Assembly (NCBI GenBank): GCA_021793155.1
Contig: JAJYTF010000034.1
Span: forward strand, 1 to 49,129
DNA from: Pseudomonadota bacterium
GTDB lineage: Bacteria; Pseudomonadota; Alphaproteobacteria; Rhodospirillales; Magnetospirillaceae
Length of the DNA stretch: 49,129 bases
Direction: 5' to 3'
Shown here: positions 25,232-34,904 of the stretch, piece after piece
Numbering within the stretch: position 1 is the stretch's first letter
Layout: every line of letters starts with the position of its first letter
Position numbers and translations under genes: made by a program
The notes under the pieces: generated by a model
Databases searched by the model: none
Seen by the model: the letters and a program-made list of their open reading frames with translations, nothing else
What the model was told of the DNA's origin: nothing

Positions 25232-26938
25232 ATGTCTCTGATCGACAATCTCAGGATCCGTTCGAAGATCCTGCTCATCGTGCTTGGATCTTTCCTTGCC
25301 GTGGCTCTGGTTGCCGGGCTGGGCCTGTACAGTATCTGGGCTGAACTGATGGCCGGCAGCCAAACCAAAGTGCTGCAATTGACCGAAAGCGCCTATAGCA
25401 TCCTTGCTTATTACGAAGCGGAAGTCCGTGCCGGACGTCTTTCCGAACCGGAGGGCAAGAGCCGCGCCCTGGCCGACTTACGGGCCTTGCGCTACGGCAA
25501 CGACGGTTACATTTGGATCAATGATATGGCCGCCCGCATGGTCATGCATCCGATCAAGCCGGAGCTCGACGGCAAGGATGTGTCCGGCATGACCAGCCCC
25601 GACGGTTCCCATGTCTTCGTCGACATGGCGGCCATCGCCGCGCGATCCGGAAGTGGTTTTTATTCCTATTATTGGCCGAAGCCGGGCGTTCCGGAGCCGG
25701 TCCGCAAGATTTCCTACGTCAAGGGATTCCTCCCCTGGGGCTGGGTAGTCGGCACCGGCATCTACCTGGACGACATCGAGACCGGGTTCCGGCAGAAGGC
25801 GCTTGAGTTCGGCGGGCTGGGCGTACTGATCGCCGTCCTGGGGCTTGTCGCATCGCTGTTGGTGGTGCGACGCGTGACCCGGCCGCTGTCGGTGCTGATC
25901 GGGGACATGAAGCGGCTTGCCCGCAACGAGGTCGACTTCACCGTCAATGGCGCCCAGCGCAAGGACGAACTGGGGGACATGGCCCGCGCCCTGAACATCT
26001 TCCGGGACGGCGAAATCGCCCGGCAGGAGCTGCAGGTGGAACGGCAGAAAGAGCAGGAGATGAAGGATCGGCGGGCCGCCGCCATGGAGCATCTGACCCA
26101 CGATTTCAATAACGGCGTCCGCGGCGTGCTGGACATCATGACCCGGACGGCGCACGAGTTGCGTGACGTGGCCCAGGCGATGGCCGGCGTGGCCGATGAA
26201 ACCAGCTCGCAGTCGACCGTGGTGGCCACCGCCGCTGAACAGGCTTCGTCCAATGTGCAGACGGTCGCTGCGGCAGCGGAACAGCTGGCCGCTTCTGAGA
26301 GCGAGATCGCCCGCCAGATCAGCCGCTCAAGCGAGGTGACCAGCCAGGCCTCGGACGATGCCGAGCGGATCAACGGCATCGTCGGCAGCTTGAGGGACGC
26401 CACTCGCCAGATCGGTGACATCGTCAACCTGATCAACGACATCGCCAGCCAGACCAACCTCCTGGCGCTGAACGCCACCATCGAGGCGGCGCGGGCCGGT
26501 GAGGCCGGCAAAGGCTTTGCCGTGGTGGCCACCGAAGTGAAGAGCCTCGCCAATCAGACGGCCCGCGCCACCGGCGAAATCGGCGCCCAGATCAGCGCCG
26601 TCCAGGTTGCCGCCAGCGACGCGGTCAGCGCCATCTCGGGCATCGGCCAGACCATCGTCGAGATCAGCCGGACGGCTGGCGCCATCGCCGCCGCGGTCGA
26701 ACAGCAGACCGCCGCCACCAAGGAAATCGCTCGCAACGTCATCGAGGCGTCGACCGGCACCCAGGAGGTGACATCCTCGATCTTCCTGGTCAAGGAGGGC
26801 GCCACCCGGACCGGTGCCACGGCCAGCCAGGTGCTGGCTACCGCGGACCACCTGCTGGACCAGTCGACCAGGCTTTCCGCGGAAGTCACCGATTTCCTCA
26901 GCGCGATCAAGCATGCCGGTGATCGGCGTCATTTCTAG
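25232..26938 (+). CDS. Methyl-accepting chemotaxis protein with single Cache sensor domain
   Basis: 568 residues. TM1 at about 12-34, a periplasmic single Cache domain (sCache_2 type) at about 35-190 with the marks [37 protein letters not shown] and [22 protein letters not shown]2 at about 191-212 and HAMP at 213-262. The signalling domain has the hairpin [20 protein letters not shown]. sCache_2 receptors often sense small organic acids; the ligand here is unknown. No CheR-binding pentapeptide at the C-terminus. It stands alone, without che genes, between the two transfer blocks, so it would work through the host chemotaxis pathway. Confidence 0.94.
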   Translation: MSLIDNLRIRSKILLIVLGSFLAVALVAGLGLYSIWAELMAGSQTKVLQLTESAYSILAYYEAEVRAGRLSEPEGKSRALADLRALRYGNDGYIWINDMAARMVMHPIKPELDGKDVSGMTSPDGSHVFVDMAAIAARSGSGFYSYYWPKPGVPEPVRKISYVKGFLPWGWVVGTGIYLDDIETGFRQKALEFGGLGVLIAVLGLVASLLVVRRVTRPLSVLIGDMKRLARNEVDFTVNGAQRKDELGDMARALNIFRDGEIARQELQVERQKEQEMKDRRAAAMEHLTHDFNNGVRGVLDIMTRTAHELRDVAQAMAGVADETSSQSTVVATAAEQASSNVQTVAAAAEQLAASESEIARQISRSSEVTSQASDDAERINGIVGSLRDATRQIGDIVNLINDIASQTNLLALNATIEAARAGEAGKGFAVVATEVKSLANQTARATGEIGAQISAVQVAASDAVSAISGIGQTIVEISRTAGAIAAAVEQQTAATKEIARNVIEASTGTQEVTSSIFLVKEGATRTGATASQVLATADHLLDQSTRLSAEVTDFLSAIKHAGDRRHF

Positions 26939-27055
26939 ATGCCGTGCTGAGCCTTGGCTCCGGCGGTAGTCAAAGGGGTGGCTCTCCCTCAGAGTGATCG
27001 TGTGTGAAACAACAAGGGCCGGTTTCCGGACGCCGAGCATCATCAGGGGACAGCC

Positions 27056-27289
27056 TTGGACCACTATGCCGGGATTGACGTGTCGTTGGAAAAGAGCAGC
27101 GTCTGCATCGTGGATACTGACGGCAGGATTGTATGGGAAGCGAAGGTGGCGATCGAGCTGGCAGCGCTGTTCAGCGGGCTTGATCTCCATTGCGGCAGTT
27201 CCGCCCCATGCCCACTCGTTTTGTCAGAGCCGAATAGGCTGCCGGGGTGTTGGGATCGTTCGCGTCTGAGCGCCTGGATCGTCGATTAG
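27056..27289 (+). pseudogene. N-terminal fragment of an IS110-family transposase
   Basis: Starting at a TTG, the frame encodes DHYAGIDVSLEKSSVCIVDT followed by DGRIVWEAKVA, the typical start of IS110-family DEDD transposases, including the first catalytic Asp in GIDVS. After about 35 residues the similarity ends (IELAALFSGLDLHCG...), and the remaining roughly 300 residues of a transposase are absent. The 60 bp upstream may be the left end of the element. A dead remnant. Confidence 0.75.
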
Positions 27290-27439
27290 TGGAACTGGAC
27301 TAACTCAATACTATCATTATAGGAATTCAGAATTCGTCGTGATAACGTTCCTAGCCATTAGGATTATTGACGGGGGAATTCGGGTGGGGCGGCAAGGTGT
27401 GAGGGATGCCTCGCCATTGACTTTCGACTGAGGTGTTTC

Positions 27440-28702
27440 ATGGGGTTTCTTTTCAAGGGCAACCAGATCAGCCAAGCCCTTGTGATCAGGGAAGCGTTTT
27501 TCGACAGCACGCCCGATGCGCTCATGGTTCTTCGGGAAGGCATTATCATCGACTGCAATGATGCTTTGGTCCGGACATTCGGCTATGCCGACAAGCAAGC
27601 CATTTGCAACGTCAATCCAGCAATGCTGTCCCCGCCCAAGCAGCCGGACGGCCAAAGTTCCGCTGACAGGGCGGCGGCCTACGTCGGTGAAGCCCTTCGC
27701 AAGGGTCATTGCCGTTTCGAATGGACTCACCGCCGCGCCGATGGCGGCGATTTCCAGGTGTTGGTGACTCTGACGCGGTCCTCCGCCGGGGGACGGACGA
27801 TCCTCTTCGCCTCTATCGCCGACCTGACTGAAATTCTCAGGTCGCGGGAGGAGCGGGCGAAAGCGACCGAAGCCATGGCCGTGGATTTCGACCGAACGGT
27901 CTTCAGTGTCGTTGAGGTGGTCTCTCAGGGGGCTTCGGACATGGAGCACACCGCTCAATCGCTGTCGGCCAATGCCGAGCAAGCCACAACACAGTCGGTA
28001 AGCCTCGCTTCTGCCACCAAACAGGCATCATCCAATATAGCGACAGTGGCCAGCGCCGCCGAGCAGTTGTCCGAGGCGATCACAGAAATCGCCGAGCAGG
28101 TCGGGCAGCCCACGGACATTTCCCGGGCGGCGTCGGACGAGGCGAACCGCACCAACGAGAAGGTGAAAGGCCTAACCGAAAACTCGGCTCGGATCGGCGA
28201 AGTCGTCCGGTTGATCACCGACATCGCCAGCCAAACCAATCTCTTGGCCCTCAACGCCACAATCGAGGCCGCGCGGGCCGGCGATGCGGGAAAAGCGTTC
28301 GCTGTTGTGGCCAATGAAGTGAAGAACCTGGCCAATCAGACGGCGCGGGCTACGGAGGAAATCAGTGCGCAGATCGGCTCCGTCCAGGTGGCCACCCAGG
28401 ACGCCGTCTCGGCAATCGGCGCCATTGTCGGCCGGGTAACCGAACTGAGCCAGATTGCCGCTGTCATCGCCTCAGCCGTAGAAGAGCAATCCGCTGCCAC
28501 CTCTGAAATCACGAGGAATATGCAGCAGGCGGAGCTGGCGTCCCGCGAAATCTCGACAAATATCGACGGAGTGACCGGCGCGGCTTCGGAAACCGGGCTT
28601 GCCGCGCAAAACGTCTTGAGCTTCGCGCGGTCCCTCGCACATGAAGCCTCCGACCTGAAGCAATTGGTCGGCCGGTTTCTGAGGAACGTGCGCGCGGTTT
28701 GA
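27440..28702 (+). CDS. Soluble PAS-domain chemoreceptor
   Basis: 420 residues without any transmembrane segment. A PAS domain at about 20-130 ([40 protein letters not shown]) precedes a full MCP signalling domain at about 150-420 with [13 protein letters not shown]-type hairpin ([20 protein letters not shown]) and [20 protein letters not shown]. Cytoplasmic PAS receptors commonly sense redox state or bound flavin/heme (energy taxis); no cofactor ligand can be assigned here. GAGGTG lies upstream of the ATG. The large GGDEF-EAL gene starts within a few bases of its stop, suggesting joint expression of chemotaxis and c-di-GMP signalling. Confidence 0.92.
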   Translation: MGFLFKGNQISQALVIREAFFDSTPDALMVLREGIIIDCNDALVRTFGYADKQAICNVNPAMLSPPKQPDGQSSADRAAAYVGEALRKGHCRFEWTHRRADGGDFQVLVTLTRSSAGGRTILFASIADLTEILRSREERAKATEAMAVDFDRTVFSVVEVVSQGASDMEHTAQSLSANAEQATTQSVSLASATKQASSNIATVASAAEQLSEAITEIAEQVGQPTDISRAASDEANRTNEKVKGLTENSARIGEVVRLITDIASQTNLLALNATIEAARAGDAGKAFAVVANEVKNLANQTARATEEISAQIGSVQVATQDAVSAIGAIVGRVTELSQIAAVIASAVEEQSAATSEITRNMQQAELASREISTNIDGVTGAASETGLAAQNVLSFARSLAHEASDLKQLVGRFLRNVRAV

Positions 28703-28705
28703 CGG

Positions 28706-31700
28706 TTGGCGGAGCGTGAGGCGGTGGACCCGCGGATGCCTAGCCCGGGACAAAATTGGATGTTTAGATTTTTGAATCGCGCGAGGCCATTCATCGATAA
28801 GCAAGATAGCTATGTTGCCGTCATGCTTCTATTAGTATTTATAATGTGGGGTGCGGCAATTACATGGTCTATTCAGGAACGCAACATAATATTATCGATG
28901 GAACGCGATGATATTGTGGAGAGAAGCGTAGCCGTAGAGCAGCAGACATTGCGCCTTCTTAAACTTGCTGACGCCTCTATCATTGCCGCTCAAAGCTGGT
29001 TGAATGCGCATCCGCAAGCCGATCCTCGCGAAGAGTTGGCGTTCATCGATCTAGTATCGCACCTGAAAGGACAGTCCGACGGTCTGTTGGATATAGATCT
29101 GGTTCCCAGCGTGTCCCGCAGCGCTTCCCCTGCGGAAGGCGCGACGGCCGACGGCGGACTATTGATCGAAGCGCCGTTGCGCGTTGATGGCACCTGGACA
29201 GTTCGCGTCGCCCCTCTACGGGAGAAGGCGTCAACAGCGCAATGGCGGCTGGATGCGAGGATAAATGTTCCACGCATCGTCGCCCTTTTCGAGTCGCAAC
29301 GGCCACGCCCCAATGGCTCGATCACGGTCTTTCATGCCGATGGCACGACCCTGATTCGGGCACCAGCGGCTGACGACGACAACGTCATTAGCCGTTCGAT
29401 CAGAGGAAGTACTGATTTCAAATTTTTCAACAAAGCCCAAAGTGGTGTCTTTCGCAGCCAAGGCCTCTTCGATCACCGAGAAAGATTGGTCAGCTTTGCA
29501 AGGCTGACACCCTACCCTTTGATCATAGCGGTAACCGCCGGCATCGATGATCTGCTGCTGCCGTGGCGCCGGGAGACGGCGGCCGTCCATGGGCTCGCAT
29601 TCACCGTCAGTTGTCTTGCCATCCTTTTTAGCAGAAGGTTTCTCCGCACCAGAAGGCTCTCCAATGAAAGGCAGGTCCTCCTCGAGCAGCGAGAAGAAGA
29701 ACTACGACTGATTTATGATACGTCCTGGGCTGCTCTCTTTTTGATCGATCATGCTGGGGTCATCGCTCATGCTAACCGCCGCATGGCGGAAATGTTCGGA
29801 TGCACACTGAACCAACTCATTGGCAGCAAATATCTGTGTCACGTCGACGAATCGGAACGAGCGGAAAGCCGCGAAAAATTGCTTGAGTTATTTTCAAGGG
29901 GGGGCGCAGTCGATGCATCCGATCGGCTCTATGTCCGAAACGATGGCACCACCTTCACCGGCCACCTCATTGGGCAGGCTACCGTGAGTTCAGAAGGAGA
30001 AATCGGCATTGTTGGCTCCATTATCGATATTTCTGAACGAATAAAAACCGAGCAAGATATGCTGCTCTACGCCAATGTTATCGAGGGCACGCAAGAGGGA
30101 ATATTAATAACGGATAAGAATTCTGCCATCATCGGAGTGAATAGTGCTTTTTGCAAAATAACGGGGTACGCAAGAACCGAATTGCTTGGCCAGAATCCGC
30201 GCCTCCTGAAATCAGGTCGTCATGACCGCGCATTTTACGAGCAGATGTATAACTGTCTGACAGAAAAAGGCCATTGGCGCGGCGAAATCTGGAACCGCCG
30301 AAAGAACGGTGACGTATATCCTGAGTGGCTCACGATGAGCTGTCTGCGCGATAACAGTGGAAACGTGACCAATTATGTTGCAACTTTTATCGACATTACA
30401 CACATTAAGGAATCTGAGGCAAAACTTGAGCATCTCGCTTATTATGATCCATTGACTGGCCTCCCCAATCGTTCCCTCCTAGCGTCCCGATTGCAGCGTG
30501 CCTTGGCCCGCGCCCGGCGCGATGGCGCCAGGGGAGCCGTCCTCTTTGTCGATCTCGATCACTTCAAGAATGTCAATGACAGCATGGGACATTCGATGGG
30601 GGACGAACTCCTGCGGATGGCGGCAGCACGGCTCACCAGCAGACTTCGTGAAACCGATACTTTGGCCCGCATGGGGGGCGACGAGTTCATAGTCATCCTC
30701 GAACAATTGAAAGAGCCGGAACAGGCGGCGGCCGTGGCTCAGTCATTGATCGATGAACTCGGACAGCCGTTCGTCTTTTATTCGGGTCAGGAATTCTATC
30801 TGGGGGCGAGCATCGGGATCAGCATCTTCCCGGATGATGGCTGTGATGTGGATCTGACGGTTCGCAACGCCGATGCGGCGATGTATCAGGCCAAGGCCGC
30901 GGGGCGAAATACCTATCGCTTTTACACGGGCGCCCTCACCCGCGCCGCCAACATCCGGGTCCAGCTCGAGGTGGCATTGCGCCATGCTTTGGAGCAGGAC
31001 GAATTCGTCCTCCATTATCAGCCATTGGTGGACATGAATGACCTGCGGATTACCGGCGTCGAGGCTCTGCTACGTTGGCAGCGCCCCGGAGAAAGCCTGG
31101 TAATGCCGAACAGCTTCATTCCCGTGGCCGAGGAAGCCGGTCTTATCGTCCCCTTGGGCGCCAGTGTGCTGCGCAAGGCGTGTCGCCAAATGAGGGCTTG
31201 GTTGGATCAGGGTGTCGCGATGGAAACCATGGCAGTCAACATCTCCGCCCATCAGCTTCGCCAGAGTGAAATCAGCCAAACGGTTGAAGATGCGCTCAGA
31301 CAAGCTGGCCTGCCGGCCCGCTATTTGGAACTGGAAATAACGGAGACCTCGTTGGTTGCCGTAGGCGAAGCCGTGGAAAGCCGATTGTCGGACCTAAAGG
31401 AATTAGGCGTGCACATTTCCATAGACGATTTCGGGACCGGCTATTCCTGCCTCTCTTATCTAAAAAGACTGCCTATCGATAAGCTAAAAGTCGACCGCAG
31501 CTTCGTCTGCGACATGGCCGGCAATAATACCGACCTTCAGATTGTCCGATCGATAATAGCACTGGCAAAGAATCTGAGATTGGAAGTGCTGGCCGAGGGC
31601 ATTGAAACCGATACGGAGCTTTTCATTCGTAAGCGTCGCCGCGGACAGCGCCTGTTCCTGCGCCCGCGCATAGGGGAGGATCCGTCATCGACGACGGAGA

Positions 31701-31720
31701 CCTCGGATGGATGGAGATAG
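28706..31720 (+). pseudogene. PAS-PAS-GGDEF-EAL protein, 5' part, interrupted by IS66
   Basis: From a TTG at 28706 (ATGs at 28736 and 28760 are more likely starts). TM1 about 37-57, an extracytoplasmic sensor region to about 290, TM2 about 290-310, and two PAS domains at about 330-445 and 455-570. The GGDEF domain has MGGDEF at about 657 with RETD as an inhibitory-site RxxD. The EAL domain has intact EALLRW (786), NISA, ELEITETS, IDDFGTGYS and LAEGIET. From 31629 the frame runs into IS66 DNA and gains about 30 foreign residues, losing the final QGYLFSRP block that contains a conserved EAL residue. Joined to 34214-34341 the gene would encode 1016 residues. Confidence 0.9.
31621..31628. repeat. 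Left target-site duplication of the IS66 element
   Basis: TTTCATTC, identical to 34206-34213. Eight bp is the usual duplication length of the IS66 family. Confidence 0.95.
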
Positions 31721-32126
31721 TCATACGCCTGACCTTATGCCCAACACGTTTCGCCGTGTTGAGGTGATCACCGGCGTCGGGCGCCGTCGGCGCTGGTCGG
31801 TGGAAGAGAAGATGCGGATCGTGGCGGAGAGCTGCGAGGGAACGACGACGGTGTCGGAGGTGGCTCGGCGGCACGGTCTCAATGCCAATCAGCTTTTCGG
31901 CTGGCGGCGACAATTCCAGCAAATGGCCGAAGCGCACCGGAACGATGGCGAAGCGACGCCGCAGTTCGTGCCGCTGGTTGCCGCGACCGACGGACTCCTC
32001 GGAGCGGGGACGGCGGCACCGCCGGTGATCGAAGTCGTCGCCGGCGGCTTGACGGTGCGCGTGCCGACGGGCGTCGACGTGGCGACCTTGCGCCAGGTGC
32101 TCGGTGTGGTGCGGAGCCTGGCGTGA
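31707..32126 (+). CDS. tnpA: IS66 accessory protein TnpA
   Basis: 139 residues with the helix-turn-helix of the IS66 TnpA / transposase_8 group: RRWSVEEKMRIVAESCEGTT, TVSEVARRHGLNANQLFGWR. Needed, together with TnpB, for transposition of many IS66 elements. The first codons overlap the spurious tail of the interrupted EAL frame. An ATG at 31737 is an alternative start. The stop overlaps the tnpB start (GTGA/ATGA-type overlap). Confidence 0.93.
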   Translation: MDGDSHTPDLMPNTFRRVEVITGVGRRRRWSVEEKMRIVAESCEGTTTVSEVARRHGLNANQLFGWRRQFQQMAEAHRNDGEATPQFVPLVAATDGLLGAGTAAPPVIEVVAGGLTVRVPTGVDVATLRQVLGVVRSLA

Positions 32127-32473
32127 TCGCCCCGGGCGGCCGGCGGATCGTCCTGGCGACGGCGCCGGTCGACTTCCGCCGGGGAATGGACAGCCTGGCG
32201 GCCCTGGTGCAGCTGGCGTTGGCGGCCAACCCGTTCTGTGGGGACATTTTCATTTTTCGCTCAAAAAGGGCTGACCGGATCAAGATTTTGGTCTGGGATG
32301 GGACCGGCCTGTGGCTTCACCAGAAACGGTTGGAGACGGGACGCTTCGTCTGGCCGCCGATCCGTGATGGGCTCATCGCCTTGAGTCCGCTGCAGTTGAA
32401 CATGCTGCTGGAAGGTCTCGAATGGTCGCGGGCTGCGCCAGCGAAAACAAAATCGCCGGCACTCGCGTGTTGA
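32123..32473 (+). CDS. tnpB: IS66 accessory protein TnpB
   Basis: 116 residues, the standard TnpB (IS66 Orf2-like): VLATAPVDFRRGMDSLAALV, NPFCGDIFIFRSKRADRIKI, LVWDGTGLWLHQKRLETGRF. The N-terminal overlap with tnpA implies coupled translation. The exact biochemical role is unknown even in well-studied family members. Confidence 0.94.
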   Translation: MIAPGGRRIVLATAPVDFRRGMDSLAALVQLALAANPFCGDIFIFRSKRADRIKILVWDGTGLWLHQKRLETGRFVWPPIRDGLIALSPLQLNMLLEGLEWSRAAPAKTKSPALAC

Positions 32474-32519
32474 TTCATTTTTTCCTTGAAATGGTAACAG
32501 GGATAAATAGCATCGCTAC

Positions 32520-34103
32520 ATGTCGATAAATGCCGCAATAGATGTTCTTGCCAAAGAAGGACATGAGTCCTTGGCAAAGGCTATTGCGGATGAGCGGGAT
32601 GCCTATCTCGCCGAGATCGACAAACTTCGTTTATTGATTGGGCAGTTCAATCGCGCCAAATACGGCCGACATTCCGAAAAGCTGGAAGAGCAGCTTCTGC
32701 TGGGCATCGAGGACACCGAACAAGGCTTGGCGCAGGCCGACGCGGCGCGGGAGCAGAAGGAACAACACGACGGCCAGCGCCGTCCCCGCCAACCGCGCAA
32801 CGCCAATCGCGGCGCCTTGCCGGACAGCCTTCCCCGCGACCACATCACCATCGAGCCCGAGGACAAGAGCTGCCCGTGCTGTGGCGGCGCGATGCACGTG
32901 ATGTGCGACGAGGCGGCCGAGATGCTCGACTTCGTGCCCGCCCAGTTCCGCGTCAAGGTCATCCACCGGCCCAAATACGCGTGTCGCGGCTGTGAGAGCG
33001 CCATCGTCCAGGCGCCGGCCCCGGAGCGTCCGATCACCGGCGGCATGGCCACCGAAGCGCTGCTGGCCCACGTCCTGGTCAGCAAATATGCCGATCACTG
33101 CCCGCTCTACCGCCAGGCCGTCATCTACCGGCGTGCCGGCATCACCCTCGACCGCTCGACCCTGGCCGACTGGGTCGGCCGCTCCTGCTGGTGGCTGAAG
33201 CCGCTGCACGACCTGCTGACCACCACGGTCCTCGCCTCGGCCAAGCTGTTCGCCGACGACACGCCGGTGCCGGTGCTCGATCCCGGTCGCGGCAGGACCA
33301 AGACCGGCCGGTTGTGGGCCTATGCCCGCGACGACCGCCCGTGGCAAGGCAGTGATCCGCCGGCCGTCACCTACATTTACTCGGACAGCCGGGAGGGCAA
33401 GCACCCGATGGGGCATCTGCTCGCCTTCAAGGGCGTGCTGCAGGTCGACGGCTACCAGTCCTACGACACCATCGCCAGCCAGCGGGCCGACGGCAGCATC
33501 GTCCTCGCCTTCTGCTGGACCCATTGCCGCCGGAAATTTTACGAGCTGCACAAGAGCCTGCCGGACTCCCGGCAGGAGGCGGCCAACGCGCCGATCGCCA
33601 CCGAAGCGGTGCAACGCATCGCCGCCCTCTACGCCATCGAGGCCGACATCCGGGGCCGCACCGCCGAGGAACGCCGGAGGGAACGCCAGGCGCGCTCCAA
33701 GCCGCTGGTCGACGCCTTCAAGACCTGGCTGATGGATCGGCTGGGAAAAATCTCCGGCAAGAGCAAGCTGGCCGAAGCCATCCGCTATGCCCTCGGCCAT
33801 TGGGACGGGCTCTGCGTCTTCCTGGAGGATGGCCGCGTCGAAATGGACACCAACAGCGTCGAGAGAACCTTCCGGCCGCAGAAGCTCACGGCGAAAAATA
33901 GCCTGTTCGCCGGAAGCGATTCCGGTGGAACCAGCTGGTCGATCGTTGCCTCCCTCATCGAGTCGGCAAAACTGAATGGCATCGATCCCTTCGCCTATCT
34001 GCAGGACGTGCTCCGCCGCATGGTCGCCGGCCATCCCATCAACCGGCTCGACGACCTGCTGCCCTGGAACTGGAAGACCCTGGCCGCCAGCCAGGCCGCC
34101 TGA
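32520..34103 (+). CDS. tnpC: IS66 transposase TnpC
   Basis: 527 residues, full length. The N-terminal leucine-rich helix includes LIGQFNRAKYGRHSEKLEEQ, a zinc-finger-like CPCCGG...CRGCES region lies at about 120-160, and the DDE domain includes LFADDTPVPVLDPG, VDGYQSYDTI and the C-terminal NSVERTFRPQKLTAKNSLFA with its glutamate. Catalyses cut and rejoining of the IS ends. No frameshift or stop. Confidence 0.95.
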   Translation: MSINAAIDVLAKEGHESLAKAIADERDAYLAEIDKLRLLIGQFNRAKYGRHSEKLEEQLLLGIEDTEQGLAQADAAREQKEQHDGQRRPRQPRNANRGALPDSLPRDHITIEPEDKSCPCCGGAMHVMCDEAAEMLDFVPAQFRVKVIHRPKYACRGCESAIVQAPAPERPITGGMATEALLAHVLVSKYADHCPLYRQAVIYRRAGITLDRSTLADWVGRSCWWLKPLHDLLTTTVLASAKLFADDTPVPVLDPGRGRTKTGRLWAYARDDRPWQGSDPPAVTYIYSDSREGKHPMGHLLAFKGVLQVDGYQSYDTIASQRADGSIVLAFCWTHCRRKFYELHKSLPDSRQEAANAPIATEAVQRIAALYAIEADIRGRTAEERRRERQARSKPLVDAFKTWLMDRLGKISGKSKLAEAIRYALGHWDGLCVFLEDGRVEMDTNSVERTFRPQKLTAKNSLFAGSDSGGTSWSIVASLIESAKLNGIDPFAYLQDVLRRMVAGHPINRLDDLLPWNWKTLAASQAA

Positions 34104-34205
34104 CACCATCGATATCGCTCCGCTTCGGCGCACTCAGGCGCGCGCGTAGCGGACTATCGGGGATGCGCCGAAAATCGACAAGGCGGTGGCACCGACGACG
34201 CTTAC

Positions 34206-34341
34206 TTTCATTCTTAGGGATTTACAATGCGACAGCGGCCAAGGCTACCTGTTCAGCCGACCGCTTCCCGCGGCAGAGCTTGACGTCCTATTGGTCGACA
34301 ACGGTGCCCATGTGCAAACAAGCGTGGCTTTGGCCAATTAA
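34206..34341 (+). pseudogene. 3' end of the interrupted GGDEF-EAL gene, after the right target duplication
   Basis: 34206-34213 is TTTCATTC, the second copy of the target duplication. From 34214 the sequence continues the EAL frame exactly: ...ELFI + LRDLQCDSGQGYLFSRPLPA and on to TAA at 34339-34341. It supplies the conserved QGYLFSRP end of an EAL domain. No promoter or start of its own is visible, so it is silent unless the IS leaves precisely. Confidence 0.93.
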
Positions 34342-34514
34342 AGAGCTGCGGGTCAGCGTGGAAGATGATGCCAACAATAAAGCCCGCAAAGCCGCCTGGC
34401 CTCGGTTCGCGCTCGTCGGGCACGCGCCTTGAATTCTGGCGATTTCCCACCCTGTTACGGAAGGCAGATTGTGGGGGTGCCATTTGAATGAAAAACTGTG
34501 GGATATGTCATGGG

Positions 34515-34898
34515 CTACATGGTTGGTCGGCACGGGAGGGTAGCCCCCATGGCGAAGCTTGGCTTGTTGGGCGGCGACGGGGCCGGACGCCGGGGATCCG
34601 GTTCGGGGAGAGCTGATTCCGTGGAATCTTTGAGCTTTTGTCGAAATCGGGCCCAAGCCGGCTCTTTCCTCACGATGGCCTGGGCATCGGTCAACGCCTT
34701 GGGCATCCTGGGTGTTACGGCCTCGTCGTCGAATAAAGCACGAATGGGGACGTCGAGATGGTTTGCGAGACGCTCAAGCGTCAGCAGGGTTGTCCGGACC
34801 TTTCCCCTTTCGAAGTTGGAAATTGTTTCGACGCCCTTACCAACCAATTCGGCCAGTTGCTGCTGAGATAAGGATCGCCGAGTCGCGCGGCAGGACAT
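34515..34898 (-). CDS. XRE-family helix-turn-helix protein downstream of hipA
   Basis: 127 residues, starting 6 bp after the hipA stop behind GGTGGG; an in-frame stop just upstream fixes the start. The HTH domain occupies residues 8-60 (SLSQQQLAELVGKGVETISN, FERGKVRTTLLTLERLANHL, DVPIRALFDD). The rest is a basic, Pro-rich tail. It lacks the first few residues common in XRE domains. As third gene of a hipB-hipA transcript it may be a second regulator of the toxin-antitoxin module; that is inferred from position only. Confidence 0.82.
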   Translation of the reverse strand: MSCRATRRSLSQQQLAELVGKGVETISNFERGKVRTTLLTLERLANHLDVPIRALFDDEAVTPRMPKALTDAQAIVRKEPAWARFRQKLKDSTESALPEPDPRRPAPSPPNKPSFAMGATLPCRPTM

Positions 34899-34904
34899 CC
34901 CACC

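Larger units (their letters stand above)
31629..34205 (+). mobile_element. Complete IS66-family insertion sequence (2577 bp)
   Basis: The left end begins GTAAGCGTCGCCGCGGAC and the right end, read inward, GTAAGCGTCGTCGGTGCC; 22 of the first 29 positions agree, and GTAAGCG is the family hallmark. It encodes the accessory genes tnpA and tnpB and the transposase tnpC, all full length, and is flanked by an exact 8-bp duplication. Intact ends and an unmutated duplication point to a recent and possibly still active insertion. Confidence 0.97.

Noticed and set aside
32631-34133. 500-residue minus-strand frame opposite tnpC
   Set aside because: Shadow of the intact IS66 transposase.
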